Source of the DNA: Tetradesmus obliquus
Taxonomy: Eukaryota > Chlorophyta > Chlorophyceae > Sphaeropleales > Scenedesmaceae
Length of the DNA: 64,000 nt
Reading direction: 5' to 3'
NCBI GenBank assembly: GCA_030272155.1
Contig: CP126202.1
Coordinates: 3,493,501-3,557,500 of the forward strand
Position 1 is the first letter of the stretch; every line of letters starts with the position of its first letter. Shown here one piece after another: positions 48,001 through 58,512 of this stretch. The notes beneath the pieces were generated by a model. That model saw only the letters and a list, made by a program, of their open reading frames with translations, was not told the DNA's origin and ran no database searches. A program made the translations under genes and the position numbers.

Positions 48001-51000
48001 GAGGCCTCCAGGGATGACTTCGCTGCTGTCATGTTGGCGACCTGGCGACGCAGGCGAGCCTAAGCAGCAGCGGCAAGGTAACACACAAAAGAGGAGGGGA
48101 GGCGGTTCAGCACGTGACTCGCTCGGCTGTGCAGCGGCGCTGGAGCCCACCAACCAACAAGCGGGGCAGTACATACACACAGCAACTGCACAAGAGTGAC
48201 AAATTGAAGCCACCAGGTCCCCTGTCTCATGTAAACCCACTCGCTTGAACCATACGGCTTGTATTGTGCTGCTAGCCCCTGCCAGCAGTGCGGTTCACCT
48301 GCACCTCCTGGTTTGCCGCCTCCACCCGCGCCTGCGCAGCAACCTTGGCAGTGAGCTCCTCCACCTGCAGCGGCACGTGCAGCACCAATGCACATCCGGG
48401 TGAACAGAAGCAGAACAAAGGTCACAGAGACACAGCTAAGCAGCTGGTGTCATGCGATGAGAAGTGTGCCAGCAGTGCACAGCGTCCTGCATATTCACTT
48501 ATGCTGCATAGAATGTTGCAAGACTGCTTACAGCCGTGCGCGCTGCCACTGCCTGCTGCTGGCAAGCAGGACCACAGCTTCAACTGCCATCCACCGTGCA
48601 CTTCTCCATTTTCTTACATGCAGTTTGGCAAGTTGGCTAGGACGCAAACAGCAACATGACAAACCAACCACCTGCCACTGTAATGCATTCAGTGTGGCAG
48701 CCCTGCTCACCTCTACATCTAGCCGTGCTGACTCCTGCTGCTCCTCAGCAAGACGAGCCCTCAGCTCACTCTTCTCACTGTTGAGTTTCTCAATACTTGC
48801 CTCAGCCCCTGCCAGCTGCTCCTGCAGTGCAGCAACTGCATCGCTCTGCTGCTGCAGCTCTGCCTGGGCATCCGTCAGCTGCTGCTGCACTGCTTGCAGC
48901 TGTCCAGCAGCTGCCTCACCAGCAGCTGCTGCTGCCTCACTCTGCTGCTGCAGCTCAGCCTGGGCGTCCTTCAACTGCTGCTGCACTGCCGCAAGCTCCG
49001 CAGCTGCTGTCTCAGCAGCAGCTGCTGCACCATTGCAATGCTGCTGCAGCTGTGCCTGCACATCTGCCAGCTGCTGCTGCACGTCTTCAAGCTCACCGGC
49101 CGCTGCATCAGCAGCAGCTGCCGCCTCCTCACGCTGCTGCTGCAGCTCAGCCTGTGCATCAGCCAGTTGCTGCTGCACCGCAGCAAGCTTCTCTGCAGCT
49201 GCATCTGCAGCAGCTGCTGCCTCGTCACGCGCCAGCTGCAGCTCCTGCCCACGCGCCGCATGATCAGCTGTCAGCGCCTCATGCTTCTGCTGCAGCTCTG
49301 CAAGCGCCGCCTGCGCATGCACCAAGCTGCGCTGCGCCTCTGCAAGCCTTGCTGTTGTGTCATCCAGTGCTGTCTGCAGCTGGCTCCTATCTGCAACTGC
49401 ATCAGCCAGCCGTGCATCCACCAGCTCCAGCTGCTGCCGCACTTCAGCCATGGCAGCAGTTGCAGCAGCAATGCTCTCCCTCAGCGCTGCTGCCTCATCC
49501 TGCAGCTGCTGCAGCTCTCCCTCCAAGCGCTGGCGCTCCGCAGTCTGCGCTGCCAGCTGCTGCTGCACCTCCTGCAGCTGCTGCTGCGTGTCAGCCAACT
49601 GGCCCCTCGCATCATCACCGGCTGCCAGCAGATTCGCGCCATGCTGCTGCAACTCACCAATCTCTGCACGTGCTGCAGCAAGCGCATTGCTAGTGCCGGC
49701 GTGCCGCTGCTCCTCATCTGCAAGCTGGGCTGCCCTTTCGCGCAGCTGATCAGCTGTGGCAGCCAGACGCACCTTGGTCTCCTGGTGCGCATCAACCTCT
49801 GCATGCAGCAGCTGCTGTGTTTCTGACAGGCGGCTAGCTGTGGCTGCTGCCGCGGCTGTCTCCTGTGACAGCTGCTGCTCGAGCGTGGCTTTCTCGCCCT
49901 GCAGCTGCTCAATAGCAGCCTGCAGCTCAGCTGCTGAAGCGTCTGTAGCTGCTCGCAGCTCTGAGAGCTGCTGCTGCAGCTCTGCCTTGGATGCGTCTGC
50001 TGCATCCCTGGCAGCAGCCTCATCGCTGTGTGCAGCCTGCTCCTGCTCAAGCTGCCCCTCCAGCTCCTGCAGCAGATCCTGCAGCTGCTGCAGCTGCGCT
50101 GCTGCTGTGCTGGCTGCAGCGGCCGCTGCTGCCTTCTCCTGCTGCAACTGCTCTGCAGTCTCTGTGTGTGCCTGCTGCTCCTGCTCCAGCTTTTCAAGCA
50201 GCTCAGAGATGCGCGTGGACAGCAGCTCAATCTGCTCGCAGGCATCTGCCAGCTCCTGGCCTGTTGAGGTGTGGTGCTGCTGCTCCATCGCCAGCTGTGT
50301 TTGCACACCAGCCAGCGCTGCAGCCACCTCTGCTGACCGCGCCTGCTGCTCTGCCAGCTGCTTCTCCGTGCTTGAGAGCTGCTCTGTGGTGGAGGACAGG
50401 TGTGCCTTGGTGTTTGCATGGCTCTCCTGCTCTGCTGCCAGCCACTGCTGCTCTTGCTGCAGCATGGCCTTGGTTTCTGCATGGGCTGCCTCCTCAGCAG
50501 CAAGCTGCTGCTGGCACTCTGCCAAGCTGGCAGCAGAGGCCTCCAGCTTGACTGTTGTCTCCGCCAGCTGCTCCTGCTCCTCCTGCAGGCGCCCCTTTGT
50601 CTCTGCATGGCTGCGCTGCTCGGCTGCCAGCCACTCTTGCTCCTGCTTGAGCATTGCACGCGTTGCCGCATGCTCTGCCAGCTCTGATGCCAGCTGCTGC
50701 TCAGATGTCTGCAGCTTCTCAGTGACCTCTGCCAGCTGCTGCTGTGCCGCCTGCAGCTGCGACTGCGTATCTGCATGCCCCTTCTGCTCAGCAGCAAGCC
50801 AGCTCTGCTCCTGCGCAAGCATCGCCTTGGTCTCTGCGTGCGCCGCTTCCTCACTGCCAATCTGCTGCTGCAGCGCTGCCAAGCTGGCAGCAGCTGCGGC
50901 TGATGCCTGCTGCTCCTGTGCCAGGCTGTTAGCTGTGGCTGACAGATCCTCCTGCAGCTGCTGCAGCTGCAGCTGGCTGTCCTCAAGTGTGGCCTCCAGT

Positions 51001-53097
51001 GCCAGCTTGGCAGCTGATGTGCCGCTGTGTGCCTGCTGCTCCTGCTGCAGCTCCTGCTGAGCTGCGTAAAGCGCAGCAGCTGCGTCTGCGAGCTGCGCTG
51101 CCGTTGATTTGTGTGCCTGCTGCTCTGCCTGTAGCGCTGCATGCGCCTCCTTCAATTCCTGCAGGCACAGCGGCAAAAAGGCAGGCGCCCGTTCATGCAG
51201 AAAACAGCAGCACCATGAATTGGTCAGAGGCTGGTGATTCATCAGGCTGAATGCACAGGTGGCTGTTTACGCACCAAGAACATTTCCCGCGCCACAACAA
51301 CACACGTCATGCCATGACAGCACAGCACACACTGCATTGAGTCAGGTGCCGTAGCACCAACAACAACACAGGGCTGTGTTGCTAGTTCAGGCAGTCAGCA
51401 CACCTGCTGCGCAGCCTGCAGGGCTCCAGCCAGGGAGTCTAGCTCCTGCTGCTTCTGCTCAGCAGTGCCCTTGTGCTGCGCTGCGACTGCAGCTGTATCT
51501 TGCAGCTGCTGCTGCATCTCGCCGAGCTGCTGCTCCTGGTCCTGCAGCGTGGAGGTCATCTGCTGCAGCTGCTCTTGCAGCTGAGCCCTCTGCAAAGGGC
51601 AGCAAAGCGCGGCAGCAGTAATGGCGCTCAGCATTTGTGTAGCAGTGCACTGCCCTGCACTGGTTGCTCTTGATGCAGATGATGCAACACGAGGAAAAGG
51701 CGTAAGGTAGTGATTGCGGTGCTGCGAACGGTCCCACATATGCATGCGGCAACTTTATTGATCTGTGATTGCTACTGCTACATAAAGCCCATGCACGCGC
51801 ACCTGCTGCTGTGCAGCATCCCTCTCCTCCTCCGCCTCCAGCATGCGCGCCTCAGCAGCAGCACTGGCAGCCTGCAGCAGGACAAGGCGGTAAAATGAAG
51901 CCACATCAGCATGTTCATGCGATGCGTCACTGCTGGCGGGCAGCTGCAAGATGTCAGGTCGAAGCTGTTCTTGAGCTACCTCAGCGCTGGTGTGTTGTGC
52001 TGCTGAGCTGCCGCCGTCATGCAGATCTGCATGCTGCTGCCCGCCCACCTGGTGCAGCTGGCTGCTGTGCTCCAGCTTGCTGAGCATGTCCTGCAGCCGC
52101 TGCAGCTCCGCCTCGTGTGCCTGCTGCTGGCCCTTGAGCTGCTTCTCAAGCTCCTGGAGCAGCAGGTGCAGCAGCAGCAGCAAAAGTGATGCAAGACATG
52201 CTTTCGGTAGTTGGGTGCGCCAATTGTTGCACACGGCTGGGATACGACTGATGTGAAGGTTCCATCCATGTATCACTGTTGGCACACCGTAGGCAAGATG
52301 CACTCTCACTGCAGAGCTAGAGCATGATTGTGTGGGCTGTCCCGTGCAGTTCCACCAGCCAAGAACCACAAATACAACTGTCGCACCTTGGCGCGTTTTG
52401 TGGCCTTGTCCAAATCATGTGTCAGCTCAGTGATGCGTTGGGTGGCCCACGAGAACTTGCGCTCTGTGCCGGCAACAGCAGCAGCAGCCGGAGGCTTGCG
52501 CTGTCGGGGTGGCGAGATCTCACGCGAGCTGGTGAGGTCATCTGCAGCAAGCAAAGCAAGGCACTTGTGCACACGGTGATGCAAGAACATGCGCACAGGC
52601 ATGGTAGCAGCTGCACGCGGAAGCGCCAACAGTGCACTCAAAGCGTGAGGAGCAGGCACATGACAGCAAGCAGTTCATACCATGCAAGTGGCTGTCAAGG
52701 ACGGGTACAGCTGCTTTTGTACTTCTGGTGCTGTATGGAGACACGGCAACCTGCTGCTGCAGCATGTGCTCAGTCTGCACGGGAGCATGTTGTGCTGTAG
52801 GTGCACTGCAAAAGCGCACCTTCAGAGATTTCCTGTGAGCGGAACCGCTGGTCGCCCAAGAACCCTGACTTGGGGTCAGCCTTCCAGCCCTCAACAAGCT
52901 TAGGGTCATATTCACCTGGAAGCACGTACCAAGCAATTGGACGTTCTATGAATCACCAACACAAGTGAAAGGTAGTTGCGCTGCTGCTGCAGTGTACAGC
53001 GTGCTGATGGCTGCCTGTCCACAGCTGATTGCTTACCCGGCCCCGGCAGCACCTCCTTCTGCGGCCTGAAGCGAGGTGCCGCTTTGTCCCACTGCAT
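42868..53097 (-). CDS. HMMR-like: HMMR/RHAMM-like giant coiled-coil microtubule-associated protein
   Basis: Fourteen exons (53097-53037, 52915-52820, 52541-52387, 52153-51803, 51589-51404, 51158-48711, 48364-48299, 48059-47838, 47622-47458, 47273-47016, 46508-46324, 45666-45514, 44960-44765, 43827-42868) join in phase to 1,833 aa. Both ends match the hyaluronan-mediated motility receptor family: the N-terminal AAPRFRPQKEVLPGPGEYDP with SGFLGDQRFRSQE corresponds to the PSPGxYD / SFQKSQRF start, and residues ~1403-1440 GLGHSNPRQKIQYHLKLKQE to the GHQNxKQKIxxxxxLKxEN box. Between them residues ~80-1400 are near-continuous Gln/Glu/Ala/Leu coiled coil with internal repeats. In animals HMMR binds microtubules and centrosomes; a role at basal bodies or the spindle is inference. 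The C-terminus (1515-1833) is Ala/Ser/Asp-rich and unlike HMMR, with two copies of IVAAARASS. No kinesin motor is present. Confidence 0.78.
43886..43925 (-). repeat. Echo of the 5' edge of the last HMMR-like exon
   Basis: The segment for EGFEEAISS plus acceptor and CAGCAG flank (43800-43845) recurs at 43886-43940. Confidence 0.75.
44272..45125 (-). repeat. Echoes on both sides of HMMR-like exon 13
   Basis: The real exon is 44765-44960. Its 3' two-thirds with donor (coding VLYTSPLSARSMSLSGRGKL) are copied at 44511-44625 and 44272-44392. Its 5' half with acceptor and CTG run is copied at 45048-45140. The 44272 copy is nearly identical and keeps an open frame and a GGTGAGC donor; the 44511 copy has an indel. 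Confidence 0.92.
45368..45765 (-). repeat. Echoes on both sides of HMMR-like exon 12
   Basis: The 3' half of exon 45514-45666 is copied at 45368-45430, and the 5' edge with acceptor at 45716-45765. Confidence 0.88.
45977..46760 (-). repeat. Echoes on both sides of HMMR-like exon 11
   Basis: Around exon 46324-46508. The 3' half is copied at 45977-46086 (with a partial at 46224-46262). The 5' edge is copied at 46583-46700 and 46708-46760, spaced about 118 bp with shared intron sequence (AACACGATGCAACACAGCAG). Confidence 0.9.
48848..49225 (-). repeat. 96-bp coding tandem repeat in the HMMR-like coil
   Basis: Four in-frame copies of a 32-residue unit of the pattern L-x-x-VQQQL-x-DAQAELQQQ followed by an Ala-rich helix. 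Further upstream in the same exon, units beginning HAETKAML recur at 56 and 63 residues, both multiples of seven. Confidence 0.85.
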
Positions 53098-54208
53098 GGC
53101 TCTGTGTCAGCTGCTGCTGTTCATGCCTGCACAGCTGAATGGAGGTTGAAGGTCACTCGCACGCTTGCCGAAGCAGTAGTTCCTAGAGTACGATGATTCT
53201 TCAATACAAATGTTCAACGTGCTTCGATTCCGAGAAGGCGTCAGGATAGTTGATACTCAGCAAGGCCCCGTCACTTCAAGTGCAGCAAGCTCTGCTTGCA
53301 CTTGCAGTAATGTGATAGCTACTCGTCGAAATTGGATTTGCTTACTACTCAACCATGTGAGAGGCAACTGCTGTTGTGAAGCCACAATTTGAAAACTAAC
53401 GCCTCAAGCAATAACAACCCTTCGCTTTGCACGGTTGATCTTCCATCATTGCTGGCGAAAAAAACACGTAGTTGAAAGCCACAACCCATGGTACTCGCTG
53501 GTGCAACGCTGCGGTTACAAACAGTGAGTTGCACAGTTGCAGAAATGCTACCAGGCCACACTCTTGCAGCCGTTCATTTGCTGGCTGATACTATGTTGGA
53601 AGCTCTTAAAGCTTTTCTAGATGCTGGGATGCGCGTCTTGAGTAAAAGTGCTCGGGCAACAGGATCGAACTTGAGCGGTTACAGGCCAGCTGGCCCTGCG
53701 CAGGGCAACCCTGCTAATGAACACCTGCTGAGGACTTGTGATGTTTACTTGACACGTGAGTGCATGGGCGCAAGAAACCACTGGACAGCTTGTGAAATAT
53801 GGCAACACTGTCTAATTAACCATGCGATGCATGCACCAGAAGACCCAAGGATCATGCATGCGATTTCCAACCTGAGGTACCACCAGCATGCAGTACACAC
53901 GGTAGCACATTGAACTGACAATCAAATTCCCAAACTTCACGTGACACAATCACCATGTCTACATACTGGCTGAGCAGCTCTGCATGTATGGTACACAGAT
54001 GCCGCAGTCCAGGCATGCGCTGTCAGCATGGGAGGCCATCCAAACAGAATGCAGCCATGACACCGCGGTTCATGTAGTTTCAAACAGGCTTTGTAACAAA
54101 CATGAACAGGCTTCGTCCTCTGCTGCAGCCATGGCCCCCGCAGCACCCGCATCCTGCCGCCAAACATATGCACGCGCCAGAACCCTGGACAGCAGCGACA
54201 GCACCAGC
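53098..54208. other. Intergenic: HMMR-like promoter side
   Basis: No supportable gene. It should hold the HMMR-like promoter and 5' UTR and the 3' UTR of RRP36. Confidence 0.45.
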
Positions 54209-54366
54209 CTACTCCATGCGGGGGCCGCCGGGGCGCCGCCCGCTGGGCAGGTAGCGGGGGTCCTTCGCTGCGTTCTTCTTGCGCCGCTTCTCCATGAACT
54301 TGTCCAGCCGCCCGCCCGCCTTGAGCTCGTCGTACTTGGCCAGCAGCTCACGCTTCGCTTTAGGTG
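54209..54366 (-). repeat. Echo of the RRP36 terminal coding exon, stop included
   Basis: About 155 bp copying 54630-54775 at roughly 85-90% identity. It keeps an open frame (KRELLAKYDELKAGGRLDKF) through to its own ME-stop. It lies downstream of the real stop and could be an alternative terminal exon or a 3' UTR fossil. Confidence 0.85.
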
Positions 54367-54629
54367 CTTTTCCTTGGCTGCCGTGCTGACGCCACAGCCC
54401 TGACATGCACTGCCAACATACGTATGTTCACACAGCAGCTGGTAGCTTTGCAAGCGCCCAACCCAGTCAGCTTTGATGAGTCTGTAGCACGTAGCTGCAA
54501 TGCGCTTGATCCACTGCAGCTGCAGCAGCACCAGCAACACCACACCCTGTCGCCAACCACACACCTTCTGGCAAACCAATCACGCCAGACTCGACCAGCA
54601 GTACCAAACAGCGCAACCCCAGGGGTGAC

Positions 54630-57271
54630 CTACTCCATGCCGCCGGCGCGCCGCCCGCTGGGCAGGTAGCGGTGGTCCTTTGCCGCATTCTTCTTGCGCC
54701 GCTTCTCCATGAACTTGTCCAGCCTGCCGCCCGCCTTGAGCTCCTCGTACTTGGCCAGCAGCTCCCGCTTCTTCTTGGCAGCCTTGCTGAGGAAGAAGGG
54801 AGACTTGCCGGCAGCCACAGCAGCCTTCTCCGTGGACTGCAGAGGGCACAGGCAATGAAAGAGTTTGGTGTGAGATGAGGTATGGCATGACAGCAACAGC
54901 GGTATGTTGGAAGCAAGGAGACTTGCCGGCAGCCACGGCAGCCTTCTCCTTGGACTGCAGGGCAGATAAGGCGATGATTTGTGTCAGGGTTGAACAGTTT
55001 GGGGTGTGGCTTGAGGCCAAGAGAATGCTGAGGAAGAAGGGAGACTTGCCGGCAGCCACAGCTGCCTTCTCCTTGGACTGCAGGGCAGAAACATGTGAAG
55101 GTCGCACAGTGCAGATTGTAAGATGAGACGAGGCTTTGAAGCAACAGCTTGCTGATGTAGAAGGGCAACGTGCCGACAGCTACAGCTGCCTTCTCCTTGG
55201 ACTGCAGGATGTGCACAACAGTGATACAGTGTCAGATGAGACGTGCGGCACCATTGCAGGCAACACTATGAGCTGCAGTGTGCACCGGGGCACAGTCCCT
55301 CCACTGACAATCACAGGCTGCGCTTAGGCATGCGTAACTGCTGTTCCAGTGTGTATGCGGCCTCAAGGTGCTGTTGTTCTCATCAGCAGGAAGGGCATGG
55401 ATCCACGACAGACACGCCCACAAAGCAGCAGCTGCCTGTGGTGCAGGGAGAGCGACGTGCCGACAACCTGAAAAACTTCAGGCAGCAACAGGCATGCAGC
55501 ACCCAGCACACAGTACAGTATCTTGCATCATACAGCGCCAGGCTGCAAGACCCTGACCAACACACCCCACGTTCCACTCCTGCTCCAGCTGCCGGCCTCA
55601 AGGTGCTGTTTACATCACCAGCGGGAAGGGCCTCACATCACAACAGAAACACCACCACAGCAGCAGCTGCGCTGGGTTGAGCGAGACAAGCCAAACACGG
55701 GATCAACTCAACTACAGACAGCAACAGGCGCCCAGAAACCAGGCAGCATACAGACCGAGCTTGTTAAGAAAGCTGCAGGGCCCCAACCAACACGCCCCAC
55801 CTTCCACTCCTGCTCCAGCTGCTTCGACTTGCGCCGCACACTCTCGTCGTTCAGCTGCTGCTGCAGCCGCGTCATCTGCGCCTGCAGCTCCCGCCGCTTG
55901 CCCTCCGACTTCTCCTTCTGTGGGAGGAAAAGCAAGGAACAGGCATGACAAGAAGCAGATTTACATGGGGAACTGTTGCAACTGCAGGCAGCATCCCTCC
56001 ACCTGCAAGCGTGCTTTCAGCCGGCCTGACCTCCACGGCAGGATGCAGGTGCAACAGCGCATGCCCATCAGCAAAAGTAGCTGCCACTGCCAGCGATTAT
56101 CAAGCCAGCTCTGACGCCAGCAGCTATCACGCCAGCTTTCACGTGACGCCGCACCTTGAGCTGCTGCTTCAGCGCTGCGCGCTCCTGCGGTAGCACCTCA
56201 TCGTACAGGAATGCGTAGCGGCGCGAGTAGGCCTCATTGCTGAAGGACTTGCCGCCTATGGTCTGGTCAAAGCGCGGGTCCTTTGACGGCCTGCAGGACA
56301 GCAACAGCACGGCACCGCGATCATCATGTTCAGTATAGGAGCTTGGTTATAGATATAAACTAAAGTTGCTGAACGATTTGCCGCCTATGGTCTGGTCAAA
56401 GCAGGGGTCCTTTGACAGCCTACAGGACATCAACAGCAACATACAACGCAAGGATGTTTGTGCAGCGAGACAGCCTGCATGTGCTCACTGGGAAGACGAA
56501 AATGCAACACAAAAGCATGGACTGGCATTCTGCTTGGGACAGCACAGCAGCTGCATCGCCACTTCCCCATGCCTGCTGCTGACAGCCGTGCAAAGAGACT
56601 GCACCTGTTCGTTGCATAGTGTATGTAAGTTATGAGTACGCCACAGCAGGAGTAACAAGCCAACCGCTGCTGCTCTGTTGTACCATGCCAGTGCCATTAC
56701 TGGCTGCATCAGAGCCGAACTGAGGCTGAAGCTGCAACTGCAGTGCAAGGCAACGCTGGCGGCAGGCCTAGACCTGCACTCGGCTGCACTTTATGTGATG
56801 CAACAGGGCTCTTGGCACACAGCTGGCATGACACACACTTCAGCATGCCACTCACTGCTTTGGCACTTGAATGACCTCCCTGAACCGCGACACAGGCCGT
56901 TTCGATGACACCTCCTGCGGCCGGTTCTTGGTTTCTCTGTGGAACACCTTGTGCTTGGCTTCTAGTGCTGCTGCGCGTGCTGCTGCTGGGGTCGGCCCCT
57001 TGCCATCTCTACTGAGCTTCTCTAGCACCTCGAAAGGAATGTCTGCTAGCTGTTGCTCTATGGCCTGCTCCTGCTGTTCTAGGTCCTCACTGGACTCTCC
57101 TTCGTCCTCTTCTTCAGAGCCTGATGCTTCGTCGCTGTCGCCATGCTCTTGGCTGCTGCTGGGTTGCTGCTGCTGCTGCCGCTGCCACTTTGACCCATGC
57201 TGCCTGCCTACTTCCTCGGGAGCGTCACTGTCACCATCTTCACTGTCAGAGTGGTCAAACTTGCGCTTCAT
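54630..57271 (-). CDS. RRP36: RRP36, rRNA-processing / ribosome biogenesis factor
   Basis: Nucleolar component of 90S pre-ribosomes needed for early cleavages to 18S rRNA. Four exons (57271-56856, 56290-56155, 55917-55801, 54836-54630) join in phase to 291 aa. The acidic N-terminus (DSDEASGSEEEDEGESSED) is followed by PFEVLEKLSRDGKG, the family signature SSKRPVSRFREVIQVPKQ (about 120-139), DPRFDQTIGGKSF with YAFLYDEVLPQE, a helical stretch, and the basic C-terminus KRELLAKYEELKAGGRLDKF with RRKKNAAKD. The first donor GTGAGT (56855) gives CA|G and fits the next exon. An upstream in-frame ATG at 57334 would add 21 residues. It is divergent from the COQ7-like gene. Exons 2, 3 and 4 are echoed in the introns, and exon 4 also downstream. 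Confidence 0.92.
54910..55210 (-). repeat. Three echoes of the 5' edge of RRP36 exon 4
   Basis: The segment for EKAAVAAGKSP plus acceptor (54800-54845) recurs ending near 54957, 55081 and 55205, spaced about 121-124 bp. All three read TCCAAGG where the used exon has TCCACGG. Confidence 0.9.
56238..56430 (-). repeat. Echo of the 5' edge of RRP36 exon 2; related echo of exon 3
   Basis: Bases 56238-56300 recur at 56366-56430 (coding DPRFDQTIGGKSF plus acceptor). Separately the donor edge of exon 3 (55801-55822) recurs at 55565-55590. Confidence 0.85.
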
Positions 57272-57574
57272 GTTGGTGTGGAACGGCGTTGAAGCAAGTG
57301 AACACCGACGAGGCAGAAGAAAGGCTGCTGTCACCGGCCTGGAGTGTCAGCGAGTAATCTTTGTCACGTAAGTTGCTGAATCACGTAGACATAAACAGTT
57401 TAAAGCAGCTGTCGTCACGGATTGTGCCTTCTTTGAACGGTAGTTGAGAATGACAAGCCCTTGTGACACCGCAACGCAGCAACGAGCTTTCAACAGCAAC
57501 CGATGCGAATGAGCGATTGTTGACTTTGTGATCGTTTCTCTTGCTTGTTCTGCACGACCATATCAGCGTTGCCA
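57272..57574. promoter_or_regulatory. Bidirectional promoter region, RRP36 / COQ7-like
   Basis: About 303 bp between divergent start codons. It must carry both promoters; no specific element is recognised. Confidence 0.5.
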
Positions 57575-58478
57575 ATGCTTCCGTCCGCTGGTGTCACTGC
57601 CAGCATGCAGCTCTGCTCCCGATTGGCGTGTACAGCCCTGCTGCAGCACTCAGTGGCTCCAGCAGCACCATGGGCGTCACAATCGTCACACATCAACTCC
57701 TTGTTGGGGGCAGCAGCTGGAGCAACAGCAGGCAGCAGCTGGCGGTACTGCAGCAGTAGCAGCAGCTCCACACACCACCAACACCATGATCTCCAGCAGC
57801 ACCAACAGCAGCAGCACTACCAGCACGACGAATTCTACTACGAAGGTGAACCAGAGCAGCCTATGGACAAGCAGCAAGTGCTGCGGGAGCTGCTGCGCAA
57901 AGCACATGTTGCAGAGGTGTGTGGTGCGGAGTGCACTAGCTAGCTAGCCCAACATGTTGAGCTTGTGGCAGTTCTGGAACCAACCAGCTATCACTGCCAA
58001 CAGTAATGGATGCAAAGTCCCTATTTAATGATGAAGAATGCACGCGCTGGCAGTAGCTCAAACGTCAGACGTGTGCGGACCACCAGCTGTTGCCATCATT
58101 AGCGGACAGTGCAATGTCTGTGGCCAATGATGTGACAACGCGCACGTGCCGGCAGCAGCACACCAGCCAGCCATTGATAACTCTTGGTAGTGTTAGTGTG
58201 GGTCCAGCACTAGCATAGCAGAGCTTGCGCTGCACAGCACAGCCGATTCTTGCGCTCCACATGCCTGATGTGTTGCTGCCGGCGCTGCTGCAGGCTGCCA
58301 TGGCCAAGGTGCTGGTGGGGCAGCAGCTGGTGCTGCGCAACAGGCCTGATGCTGCTTTCTTTGCGGAGCAGGAGCAGGACGCACTGCATACAGTGCAGCA
58401 GCTGATGCCGAGGTGCGAGTGCGCAACTGAGCTTGCGCATGATGGTGTTTCCTGGTTATGGTGGCAGGGAAAGCAGCC

Positions 58479-58512
<34 letters not shown>

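Noticed and set aside
49481-51142. Ser/Arg-rich 553-residue minus-strand frame and plus-strand Cys/Ala frames over the same region
   Set aside because: Shifted or antisense readings of the HMMR-like coiled-coil exon; they do not extend across the spliced exons in phase.
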